DNA from: Pseudoalteromonas sp. XMcav2-N
GTDB taxonomy: Bacteria > Pseudomonadota > Gammaproteobacteria > Enterobacterales > Alteromonadaceae
Direction: 5' to 3'
Length of the DNA stretch: 64,000 nt
Assembly (NCBI RefSeq): GCF_024124545.1
Contig: NZ_JAMXSF010000020.1
Location: 1-64,000 of the forward strand
The notes below the pieces were generated by a model that was not told where the DNA came from, searched no databases, and saw only the letters and a list, made by a program, of their open reading frames with translations. Position numbers and translations under genes: made by a program. Positions 31,101 through 39,727 of this stretch are shown here, piece after piece. Each line of letters begins with the position of its first letter. Positions within the stretch are counted from its first letter, which is position 1.

Positions 31101-34100
31101 GGTTTTTCGTGAATGATGGCGTATCCATGCTCACCTTCGAGATGAAAAGTTGCTCTGAGCATGTGATGCGCTGTCATCATTTCTTCAACAGCTTTGGTAA
31201 ACTTTGGCAGGCTCCAGTTTAATTTTATATCCAGACTAAACACATCGTGATAGGTGCCTTTGCCAGGCTGAAGTTGATGATGAAAAACCATCCCCTTTTG
31301 CAAGCTGCTCAACGGATATGCATCTTCTACTCGCTCACCATAGATATCGACAAGTGTACTTTTCTCAAGGCTGCTAAGTTGTCCAAACGGCTGTATTGCA
31401 ATTTCAGCATCCGCTTTAACTGCGCCGCTGGCAATGAGCGCAGCGAGATTTCTGATTGTCTTCTGAGCAAACAGATCCTTGACCGAAAAATGGATGTTTT
31501 CATCGGCGCAGCGAGAAATGACTGAGAGTGCCCTGATAGAGTCGCCACCTACGTTAAAAAAGCTTTGATCAAGCCCCACGCCCTGCACATTCAACACCTC
31601 CTCCCAGATCTGGCTCAACTGAGTTTCCAGTACGTTAGGCTTGTTGTCACTTGTTGTTTGCTTTTCGCTCCCTGACAGTACCTGTAAAGCCAGTGCTTTC
31701 TTATCTACTTTGCCATTTTCGGTCAGAGGCATAGCCGCTAATACCATCACAAAAGAAGGGATCATATGATTAGGCAAACTACGATTCATAAATGACTCGA
31801 ATTTGGTCAGATCAAATGCTTCATTCCGGGATTTAACAAAAGCGACCAGCCGCAAAGGTTGATCACGGGCAATAACCACCACATCCTCTAACTCAGGGTA
31901 TCGCGATAATTTGCTTTCCACTTCACTCAGTTCAATTCTAAACCCTCGAATTTTAACCTGTTGGTCTGCTCGCCCTATATACTCCAACTCGCCTGTCGGC
32001 AGTAACCGGGCCAGGTCGCCACTGCGATAAAACCTTTCCCCCTCAGCTGTAGTTACTCCGAACTTATCCTGCGTTAATGCTGGTTTGCCATTATACCCTC
32101 GGGCAACGCCCGGCCCCGCAATATACATTTCGCCTATCGCCCCCGGTGGAAGGTTATGGCCCTGGGATGACACTATGCGCACTGACAGATCCGGTAGTGG
32201 GTATCCGATGTTACTTTTTTCCAGGCTCAAATCGTCAGCAGTCAATCGTTTATATGTAACATGAACCGTTGTTTCAGTGATGCCATACATATTCACCAAA
32301 GCCGGGCTTTGGAGGCCATATTTATCAACCCAGGAGGATAACAGAGAAGGTGTCAGCGCCTCTCCTCCAAAAATAACATACCGTAAATTCAATGTTTCAG
32401 CCGAACGCTGATCAACAGCGATCAAATTATAAAAAGCTGAAGGAGTCTGATTCAAAATCGTCACAGACTTACTTCTCAACAGGGTGAAAAATGCCTCTGG
32501 CGACCGGGCACAATCTTGAGGGACAACCAACAGCTCACCACCAAAACAGAGCGCCCCCCACATTTCCCATACAGAAAAATCGAATGAGAAGGAATGAAAC
32601 ATTGTCCACACATCCTGCTCGTTAAAGTCAAAAATCGTTTGTGCGTGGTGCATTAAACGAATGACATTGCCATGTTCAACCATCACCCCTTTGGGCGCGC
32701 CCGTCGAGCCGGATGTATAGATAACATAAGCAAGAGAGCTTCTTCCCAGACCCGTAACGACAGGGTTAGCATCACATCCTGAGTACTGTTTCAATTCGGT
32801 GAAGTCTACCTGACAAAAAACATCAAACTCCTGTGCGCTCAGGCGTATGCCATCACTGATCACTAAATCGGGTTTAGAGTCAGACAAAATATAAGCCAGC
32901 CTTTCGTCAGGGTAACTCGGATCTAGCGGAATATAAGCACCCCCGGCTTTCAATATTGCCAAAATGGCCAGAACTTGATCGATGCCTCTTTCCAGACATA
33001 GCGCCACTTTTGATTCAGGTCTAATCCCCTTTGCTATCAGGGCATGGGAGAGCGAGTTTGCAATACAGTTTAGCTGACGATAAGTCAGACTCCGGACCTC
33101 ATCGCTGATAGCGATGTGATTGCCAAACTTTTCAGCGCACTGCGCTACATAGTCATGGATCAACTCTGGAGGTGTCGCTAAGTTCAATGGTAATGGATTG
33201 ACTAAGTCGGACTCCCAGGACAGCTGACAACTGCCTTCCACTGATGTAAGCATTGCCGTCAGTGTATCGAGGTATAGCCTTTCAATCACAGCAGCATCAC
33301 TGAGTGAAAACTTGCTGTCATCGAAGTTGATTTTCAATTGAAGCTGGCCAGATGGCATCAGGTTAAATGTTGTCGACAATGAAAAGTTATCATTTTCGAA
33401 CAAGGTGACCTCTTTTACCTGCAATCGCTCAGAGCCTTGAATAGCTTCATAGACATGGAAGTTCACAAAATTAAAACTGACGTCACTGATGGGTGTACCA
33501 TGCTGTCTGACTAATTCGGCATATGGATATCGCCGGTGTCTTTGCAAGCAATTCAGCTTGGCATCTACAGCGGCTATCTGCTGTGCAAATGACGCAGCAT
33601 GACCATCGGTCAATAGTGGCTGAGAGTTAACAAACAAACCCACAGCACGATCTGCACCACTCGTTTCCAGTCTGCCGTTTACCACCACCGTACTATGAAC
33701 ATTATCACTGCCCTGAATGTACTCACAAACCAGCATATGTGCCGACAATAGCAGTGTTTTAAGGCTCACTTTTTGCTTCGCAGCCAGATGTTGTAATTGC
33801 TGTGACTTCTCGAAGCTGCACAGATGCGTAACAGTTTGCTTCTTACCTAAATCAGACCCACTGCGCCAGCGAGTCTCACTATACTCATGTTTTTTTAGTT
33901 GCTCCGTCCAAAATTGCTGATGTTCCTGGTTTGCCTGAGCGCTCTGCTCAGCTTTCACAAAAGCTTTGAACGTTGCCTTGGGAGGCACCCAATCAGCAAC
34001 GTTTCCATCCTTAGTGAGCGCCAGATAGACAGACAGCAACTCGGTAATCACCGTTGCCATACTCCAGCCGTCCAACATAATATGGTGCGCATTGATGAGC

Positions 34101-34516
34101 AACTGAAATTCATCAGCGGAATAACGAATCACCCGAAAACGCATTTGTGTCGGCCTGGATAAGTCAAATCTGGTGTGCTTTAGGCGATTAATTTTTTCGT
34201 TGATATCGTTATCAAAATCCCCCGGCTCTGAGCTCAAGACTTCAAAATCAACCAAACCATGCTGATATATCAGCTGCAAAGGCTGACTGAACTTTTTAAA
34301 GTCATACGCAGCCCTAAGCACAGGGTGGCGTGAAAGAATGATTTCAATCGCCTGTTTAAACGCCGTTTCTTGCCATTCACAGGCAAGTCGAAAGCTAAAG
34401 ACGTCCTGGTAAAGTACATCATGCTCTGCAAGCTCACTGGAGCAATACATACCGCTTTGCATCTTGCTCAGTGCAAACGCATCAACGACTTTGTTATTCA
34501 TACTTTTAGATAACAT
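28187..34516 (-). CDS. NRPS, C-A(Thr)-PCP-C-A(Ser)-PCP
   Basis: A two-module synthetase of 2109 residues. Order: C1 (HHIMLDG near 142), A1 (A3 near 602), PCP1 (GGDSI near 994), C2 (HHALLDG near 1197), A2 (A3 near 1660), PCP2 (GGSSL near 2050). The A1 pocket reads exactly D-F-W-N-I-G-M-V-H-K (Thr) and A2 exactly D-V-W-H-L-S-L-I-D-K (Ser). Unlike the four downstream NRPS proteins it has no TubC-like N-terminal docking region. Both C domains share features not seen in the others: LSKMQSGM and LSSLQKGM near their starts, followed by a DVFS block. Two starts are open, ATG 34516 and ATG 34501; neither has a strong ribosome site, so the start is uncertain by five residues. The stop overlaps the next ATG as ATGA. 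Confidence 0.94.
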   Translation of the reverse strand: MLSKSMNNKVVDAFALSKMQSGMYCSSELAEHDVLYQDVFSFRLACEWQETAFKQAIEIILSRHPVLRAAYDFKKFSQPLQLIYQHGLVDFEVLSSEPGDFDNDINEKINRLKHTRFDLSRPTQMRFRVIRYSADEFQLLINAHHIMLDGWSMATVITELLSVYLALTKDGNVADWVPPKATFKAFVKAEQSAQANQEHQQFWTEQLKKHEYSETRWRSGSDLGKKQTVTHLCSFEKSQQLQHLAAKQKVSLKTLLLSAHMLVCEYIQGSDNVHSTVVVNGRLETSGADRAVGLFVNSQPLLTDGHAASFAQQIAAVDAKLNCLQRHRRYPYAELVRQHGTPISDVSFNFVNFHVYEAIQGSERLQVKEVTLFENDNFSLSTTFNLMPSGQLQLKINFDDSKFSLSDAAVIERLYLDTLTAMLTSVEGSCQLSWESDLVNPLPLNLATPPELIHDYVAQCAEKFGNHIAISDEVRSLTYRQLNCIANSLSHALIAKGIRPESKVALCLERGIDQVLAILAILKAGGAYIPLDPSYPDERLAYILSDSKPDLVISDGIRLSAQEFDVFCQVDFTELKQYSGCDANPVVTGLGRSSLAYVIYTSGSTGAPKGVMVEHGNVIRLMHHAQTIFDFNEQDVWTMFHSFSFDFSVWEMWGALCFGGELLVVPQDCARSPEAFFTLLRSKSVTILNQTPSAFYNLIAVDQRSAETLNLRYVIFGGEALTPSLLSSWVDKYGLQSPALVNMYGITETTVHVTYKRLTADDLSLEKSNIGYPLPDLSVRIVSSQGHNLPPGAIGEMYIAGPGVARGYNGKPALTQDKFGVTTAEGERFYRSGDLARLLPTGELEYIGRADQQVKIRGFRIELSEVESKLSRYPELEDVVVIARDQPLRLVAFVKSRNEAFDLTKFESFMNRSLPNHMIPSFVMVLAAMPLTENGKVDKKALALQVLSGSEKQTTSDNKPNVLETQLSQIWEEVLNVQGVGLDQSFFNVGGDSIRALSVISRCADENIHFSVKDLFAQKTIRNLAALIASGAVKADAEIAIQPFGQLSSLEKSTLVDIYGERVEDAYPLSSLQKGMVFHHQLQPGKGTYHDVFSLDIKLNWSLPKFTKAVEEMMTAHHMLRATFHLEGEHGYAIIHEKPPVPLFFEDLRGVSSEAQTPTIQAWYQAEIKREIALDELLWSVHCHQLDNEHMCFHLSFHHALLDGWSVASLLSELFERYLSKSQGRAEKTYQGVPSFGEAVALEFKALSDEANIAFWQTYLNETETPWWKSEKRDETLETRFSLSHQQSQKIKQIAAQSQVQVKSLCLAVHQTFMRLISGQENLTTPTVFNTRPEIPGAQRTLGLFLNSLPVRITEPHGKTWAQMLNDTETQLQNVNAHRFFPLSEIQNLLQEDYASSLFNYTDFHAYKQVSDDIEVLNSQVFEKTNYQLEVHCNWLVQEQCLSVVLKLDSASFSKTQLRRYEQYLRNIFTALIEQEKDDIDLNQFLSTQERDMLLHEWNSTDELISSNTCIHQWFETQAAHTPDALAVRMGAESITYKELNERANQLAHYLRTRYKVKAGELVGVHLERSIDLVVAFWAILKTGAGYVPLDTGAPAARLQQVVQESKLLCVLVSESTQLPEVIPACSLLIEKELDGTLYPTNNLALPYNIKDTAYVIFTSGSTGTPKGVVTEHQALVNRIDWMQKTYQLKREDRVLQKTPVSFDVSLWELTWPFISGAGLVMLEPDAHKDPQKLSREIIKQQISVLHFVPSMFEQVLQHGEWQACQSVRLVLCSGEALPGALVKKHYAFHNARLDNLYGPTEAAIDVSQWHCVPDTESVPIGKPIQNTKLYVLDKQVSTLAPTGTPGELYIGGTGLARGYLNQPALTAQAFVTAPAQIGGRLYKTGDIARYNEDGSLDYLGRKDFQVKIRGVRIELEEIEYHLCSFAAIQSAKVVVVPGASNQGVLAAVVVLNTECGSNEGLSEIKSALAQKLPGSMFPARWVMADTIPVTANGKTDSKALLKLVAQSEREPLTPLSSDTQRRVGQFWSQLLNVDETELGRESNFYELGGSSLQLMPLLSWLNTQVGDSVSLNTLMTLETIYAMSNFIDMATADSEVHHTNKEREVFEL

Positions 34517-34556
34517 AAGAGAAATTAATCCAATTCAATATACGAAACCAACGGCT

Positions 34557-37500
34557 CTACTGATTCAGTAAAGCCAGGTCTTGTGCAGACAACATATCAA
34601 ACGCCTGCTCCGCTTCTTCTGCATCGGTGGTTCCTCGCGAACACACCGTTGACAACTGACGTATGGTCTGGTGTTCAAATATGTCTGCCACCGCAATACT
34701 CAGACCTTGCTCTTGTAACCCGGCCACGACCTGAACTGCGTTTATCGAGTCACCGCCCAGCTCAAAGAAGTTGTGGTCTATACCTATATCACCATGTTGT
34801 AAAACCTGTTGCCAAACCTGACAGAGGACTGCCTGATGTTCATTTTCTGGTGCAATATAGGCCGCAGAAGATTCCACTTTAACGTCTGCCAACATCGCCT
34901 TCAATTTACTTCGGTCAATTTTGTCATTCGGTAACACTGGCATTACATCTAGCTGCATACAAGCTTGAGGGATCCAGGCAGCGGGGAGATGGCGGCGCAT
35001 TTGTTCTTTAATCTGCTTAAAAGTAGGAGGAGACATTGAGTCATTACTCACAAATAACACTAATCTTTCCTCACTCTGCATAACCACGGCATCAGCAATC
35101 CCCGGCATACTTATCGCGGCAGATTCGATTTCTTTTGTTTCAACCCGAACTCCTTTAACTTTGATCTGGTCATCAACCCGACCAAGATAGTACAGCGCGC
35201 CGTCTTGCCTCATCTCAACCAAGTCACCGGTCCGATATTCAATCAGCTCATCGGAAGTAGCGATAAAGCTGTTGTTTGTTTGCTGTTTGTTGTTCACATA
35301 TCCATCACCCACACCTGCGCCAGCAATGTACATTTCACCCATGTGTGTGGATATGTGACTGTCACTTGCAACTCTTACTTTCGCATTGATAATGGGTCGG
35401 CCAATCGGCCAGTCGGCCTCTACGTCAATGTTTTTAACATGACTTTGATGTGCAATCGAGATATCAGTGCACTCCGTTGGCCCGTAAATATTCGCAAGTA
35501 CACAATCGGTAGACTCATGATTGATCCACTTTTTCAGGCGCTGCAAGTCCGTTGCCTCGCCACCTAGTGCAACAAAACGCAAAGAGCGCAATTCAGAAAA
35601 ATCGTCGCTCAGCTCCAAAGTGGGATAAAAAACATTGGGTACACAATTGATGGCAGTAACCTGATGCTCGCGGATCATCGTCAACGTGTTCTGTGCATTA
35701 AAGTGTCCATTTGGGGCCAGGACAAGCTTTGCACCGACCAAAAGAGGTGCAATAAGGTTCTTAATCGCGGCATCAAAACTCAACGGGATAACCTGTAGCA
35801 TCACGTCTTTGTCACAAAGCTCAGCAAATTGCACGTACCAGTCACACAAGTTGACAAGATTGCTATGCGTAATTCTGACTCCTTTGGGCCGGCCTGTACT
35901 ACCGGAAGTGTACAACACATAAGCAAAATGCTCGGTGCTGTTGGGGACCAGATCTAGTTTTATATCCAGCGGCTCAGCAATCACCTGACGAATGGTACTC
36001 ATATCAAAAACAGTTGCGCCACAGTGTGCCAATACAGGGTCATCCTGAGCGTGCGTAAAGACAAACTCAACTTCGCTATTTTGTATCATGTAGTCGAGGC
36101 GCTCATCTGGATACTGGGGATCCAGGGGCACAAATGTTGCGCCAAGTTTCATCGTTGCCAGCAATAACAACACCTGATCTATCCCTCGTTCAAGATGGAT
36201 GCCGACCATAGTGTTTTTGCCTACCCCTATTTGTGCCATCAAAGTAGCCAGTCTGTCCACCTGCTCTTTAAGATCAGCATAGGTTATCGCAGCTGACGCA
36301 TCGATGATGGCAACTTTCTCCCCCTGCTGTTGCGAGGCGCCTAAAATACGTTCCGTGAGATTCAAGCTCTGCGCTGTTTGCTGCTTTTCTCCCTGTATCC
36401 ACTGTGGTGCGCCTCTTTCTTCAACAGCAGATGCTAGCAGCGTTTCAAGTGGGTTATTAAGCGCCTCAGGAAGTTGTGTCAATACTTCAAAGTATGAGTC
36501 CAGAAGACTCGTTATACTGTGCTCATCGAACAAGGCAGTTTTGTAATGACACACAGCTTTAAGGTCTCCATTTCCCCCTTTACGGACCTCCATAGTGACA
36601 TCAAACTGTGCAGAAGCAATCGTGTCCTGATGCGGTGATACAACACAGTCAGGAAGAGAAAATGACTCATTGACTGCATCATGATATAGAAATTTTACAT
36701 TAAATATCGATGTACTGTCGGTCCCTCGCGCAAGCCCCAATTGCTGTACCAGACTGTCGAATGGCATTGACTGATGAGACAACGCCTCTAACACCATTTG
36801 ATGGTTGCCGTTGAGCAGCTGGCGAACGCTCTCTTTGGCGTTCAGTAAAGTTCTCAGCACCAGCTGATTCACAAAAAATCCGACAGTTTGTTGAAATCTT
36901 GGATCAGTTCTGTTTGCCACATCAGTCCCTATGGCAATATCGCGCTGTCCACTCAAACGCTGTAATACAATTTGAAATCCGGACAACAATACTGAAAACA
37001 GACTTACTTTCAGCTCAACATTGAGTGTTTTAAGCCTATCCAACAGCGGTTGAGGGAAGTCAGCTGCGACAGTACTGCCCTGATAGTCTGGTTTCTCAGG
37101 CGCACGCTTATCTGTGGGCAACGGAATGCGGAACTGACAGTCCTTAAGCTGTGTTGACCAATACTCTGTATGTTTTGCCAAAGTGCCAGGGAGCTGTTCT
37201 GTTTGTACATGGGCATAATGTAAATATGAACCAGCCGGGGCCAGTGTTTTGCCAAGATAAACTTGCTTTAGCTCGTCCAACAGCACAGACATAGACGCAG
37301 CATCCGTGGCTATATGATGAATATTAAATACAAAATAAAACTCGTCCTGAGATACGATAATAAGCTCAAAGCGATAAATCGGTCCCATGGCTAAATCAAA
37401 TGCCTGCCCCTGGTTGAATTTCAATCTCTCTGCTAACTTTACAGCTTGCTCTGACGGAGCAAATCGACTGATATCCGTCACCAGATAATTGCTGTGAGTG

Positions 37501-39701
37501 AACGGAGCAATGCTCTGAGTAACATCGGTGCCATCAAAATGATAGGTTGTGCGGAAGATTTCATGCCTTTGTACCAGTTTATCGATAGACTGTGAAAATA
37601 GTGGCACATTAAGTTTACCCGCTATTCGAAAAGCACCAGGTACATTCATCAATGTTTTGCTCTTCTCTACCTGATTAATAAACCATATTCGCCGTTGTGC
37701 AGAAGACAGTTTTCCCGTGGACCCCCCAGTGAAATCCGAAATTGCTTGCCTGCTTTGGCAAAAATGTACGTCAGTCAGTGACTCTGCTAATTCTGCGGCG
37801 CTGCTGTGCTCATAAATCCATTCAAAACTCACCTGGATGCGTAGCTCAGTTTCAAGCGCATTGATCAGTGAGCCGACCTGGAGAGAATCGGCCCCAAACT
37901 CAAAAAAGCTGGTCGTGGCAGCCATACCTGGCTGTTTAAATACGCGTCGAAATACACTCAGTATGTCTGAGCTCAAACCACTATCAGAGGTAGCTGGTTG
38001 ATCAGTTCCTTTAGCCACAGGAGCTGTGGTGCTGCCAATCAGGGCCAGTTCACCGGACTGAAACAGGTGCTTACATCGCGCACGCTGTACTTTACCACTG
38101 GAGGTGCGTGGCAAGGTTCCTTTTTTAACAAGTAACACTTGTGCTGATAACTCATATTGTTCAGCAATGTTTCTCTGCGCCGCCACGATTAACGACTCAG
38201 CTCGGTCGCCTTTCGCATCGACGGGCTTTACTTCTTGTATAACAAAGACCTGCTCACCCTTTGAGGTATCTGCCGTGAAGGCAATCGCTGCATTTTCGAT
38301 GAGCTTATCATGGCTTGTGAAACAGCAAATCTCTATATCGGTTGGGTAATAATTTTGTCCGTGAATAATAAAAATATCTTTTATACGGCCACAAACAAAC
38401 AAAGCTTGCTGATAAATAAATCCAATGTCACCGGTACGTACATAGCCACCGTCACCAGAATCCAGAGTTGCGTTAAACACTTCTCGGTTCAGCTCAGGCT
38501 TATTCCAGTACCCGGGAGACATGCTGTCACCTTTTAACCAAATTTCTCCCAACTGACCTGCTTCGAGCTCCTGGTGGGATACCGGGTCAACGATAAGGCA
38601 TGTCTGGTTTGCGGCCGGATAACCACAGCTCACCACCGAACTGCTGGCCCCCATCTTCTTTACAGCCAGGTTTTGTGACAGCGATTGACGGTGAAATGCC
38701 TGTACAGCATCCTCGCTGTCAAGATAACGACCAGTAACAAATACCGTTGCCTCCGCCATCCCATATGCAGCATAGAACGCATGTTTATTAAACCCGGCGG
38801 GAGCAAAGCGGGTTGCAAACTGTGTAAGTGTCGCGGCATTTATTGGCTCAGCCGCATTAAAGGCTATTCGCCAACTGCTGAGGTCATACTGGTTGATTTG
38901 TTCATCATTCAGGCGCTCACAGGCCAAATCATAAGCAAAGTTTGGTGCCCCACAAATCGTCCCTTTGTATTTACCAATGGCCTCAAACCAGCTACCCGGT
39001 TTTTGGGCAAAATGAGAAGGGGTCATGATAACTGAATGACTGCCTAGATATACTGGAAGTAATATCGTATTAACCAATCCAAGATCATGAAACAATGGCA
39101 GCCAATTGACGAAAACATCCTGTTGCGTGCATTGTGTCCGCTCAATTAGCGCCCGTAGATTCGCAAGAATGTTTTGATGCGTAATTTGCACGCCCTTCGG
39201 CGCTCCGGTCGAGCCCGAAGTATACTGCAAAAATGCCAGCTCAGAGTAACATAACTCACCCGAGCAGGGAACCTGGTTCATCAATTGTTCGGGGTTTAAC
39301 AAAGTGCATTGTGAATAATCATCTGATTGTTCTAAGTAGGTTTTTAACTTTGGATAATAGCTGTTACTCGTAAAGGCGACCGTTGCACCACTGTCATTCA
39401 TTACTGAGCGGATCCTGTCGCTGCGCTGCTTAATGTGAGGAGGGTAAAGTGGCACTGCGACAATACCGGCATACAAACAAGCAAAGAACAGCTGAATGTA
39501 CTCTAATCCCGCAGGACAGAGTAGAATCGCTCTTTCTCCAGGTTTTACATAATTGCGCATACTAAGTGCCAGTGCTTTGCTATTCGTTTCAAGCTGCGCA
39601 AACGTAATCGAATCTTGTTCTTGCTGATGATGAAAAGTAAACGCTGTGGACTGAGGCTGCTCGGCAGCCTGTTTATCCAGAATATTTAATATTGTGTCCA
39701 T
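34557..39701 (-). CDS. Lipopeptide starter NRPS, FAAL-ACP-C-A-PCP
   Basis: First synthetase of the line, about 1714 residues. Order: fatty acyl-AMP ligase (about 1-560; YTSGSTGAPKG near 162); acyl carrier domain (FGADSL, Ser near 604); C domain (HHIATDA near 795, with Ala in place of the usual Gly of HHxxxDG); A domain (A3 near 1265); PCP (GGDSI near 1647). FAAL proteins adenylate free fatty acids and load them on the ACP, so the C domain should N-acylate the first residue. The A-domain pocket reads D-A-K-N-A-G-I-D-I-K, which I cannot assign to a known substrate. ATG at 39701 with GGGA upstream is preferred over TTG at 39707. It lies 26 bp after the hydroxylase gene; a 40-bp gap follows. Confidence 0.94.
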   Translation of the reverse strand: MDTILNILDKQAAEQPQSTAFTFHHQQEQDSITFAQLETNSKALALSMRNYVKPGERAILLCPAGLEYIQLFFACLYAGIVAVPLYPPHIKQRSDRIRSVMNDSGATVAFTSNSYYPKLKTYLEQSDDYSQCTLLNPEQLMNQVPCSGELCYSELAFLQYTSGSTGAPKGVQITHQNILANLRALIERTQCTQQDVFVNWLPLFHDLGLVNTILLPVYLGSHSVIMTPSHFAQKPGSWFEAIGKYKGTICGAPNFAYDLACERLNDEQINQYDLSSWRIAFNAAEPINAATLTQFATRFAPAGFNKHAFYAAYGMAEATVFVTGRYLDSEDAVQAFHRQSLSQNLAVKKMGASSSVVSCGYPAANQTCLIVDPVSHQELEAGQLGEIWLKGDSMSPGYWNKPELNREVFNATLDSGDGGYVRTGDIGFIYQQALFVCGRIKDIFIIHGQNYYPTDIEICCFTSHDKLIENAAIAFTADTSKGEQVFVIQEVKPVDAKGDRAESLIVAAQRNIAEQYELSAQVLLVKKGTLPRTSSGKVQRARCKHLFQSGELALIGSTTAPVAKGTDQPATSDSGLSSDILSVFRRVFKQPGMAATTSFFEFGADSLQVGSLINALETELRIQVSFEWIYEHSSAAELAESLTDVHFCQSRQAISDFTGGSTGKLSSAQRRIWFINQVEKSKTLMNVPGAFRIAGKLNVPLFSQSIDKLVQRHEIFRTTYHFDGTDVTQSIAPFTHSNYLVTDISRFAPSEQAVKLAERLKFNQGQAFDLAMGPIYRFELIIVSQDEFYFVFNIHHIATDAASMSVLLDELKQVYLGKTLAPAGSYLHYAHVQTEQLPGTLAKHTEYWSTQLKDCQFRIPLPTDKRAPEKPDYQGSTVAADFPQPLLDRLKTLNVELKVSLFSVLLSGFQIVLQRLSGQRDIAIGTDVANRTDPRFQQTVGFFVNQLVLRTLLNAKESVRQLLNGNHQMVLEALSHQSMPFDSLVQQLGLARGTDSTSIFNVKFLYHDAVNESFSLPDCVVSPHQDTIASAQFDVTMEVRKGGNGDLKAVCHYKTALFDEHSITSLLDSYFEVLTQLPEALNNPLETLLASAVEERGAPQWIQGEKQQTAQSLNLTERILGASQQQGEKVAIIDASAAITYADLKEQVDRLATLMAQIGVGKNTMVGIHLERGIDQVLLLLATMKLGATFVPLDPQYPDERLDYMIQNSEVEFVFTHAQDDPVLAHCGATVFDMSTIRQVIAEPLDIKLDLVPNSTEHFAYVLYTSGSTGRPKGVRITHSNLVNLCDWYVQFAELCDKDVMLQVIPLSFDAAIKNLIAPLLVGAKLVLAPNGHFNAQNTLTMIREHQVTAINCVPNVFYPTLELSDDFSELRSLRFVALGGEATDLQRLKKWINHESTDCVLANIYGPTECTDISIAHQSHVKNIDVEADWPIGRPIINAKVRVASDSHISTHMGEMYIAGAGVGDGYVNNKQQTNNSFIATSDELIEYRTGDLVEMRQDGALYYLGRVDDQIKVKGVRVETKEIESAAISMPGIADAVVMQSEERLVLFVSNDSMSPPTFKQIKEQMRRHLPAAWIPQACMQLDVMPVLPNDKIDRSKLKAMLADVKVESSAAYIAPENEHQAVLCQVWQQVLQHGDIGIDHNFFELGGDSINAVQVVAGLQEQGLSIAVADIFEHQTIRQLSTVCSRGTTDAEEAEQAFDMLSAQDLALLNQ

Positions 39702-39727
39702 GGTCAATTCCCGTCTAATTCTTTTGC

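Noticed and set aside
39702..39707. TTG start for the FAAL-containing synthetase
   Set aside because: ATG six bases later has the better-placed GGGA; only two residues differ.
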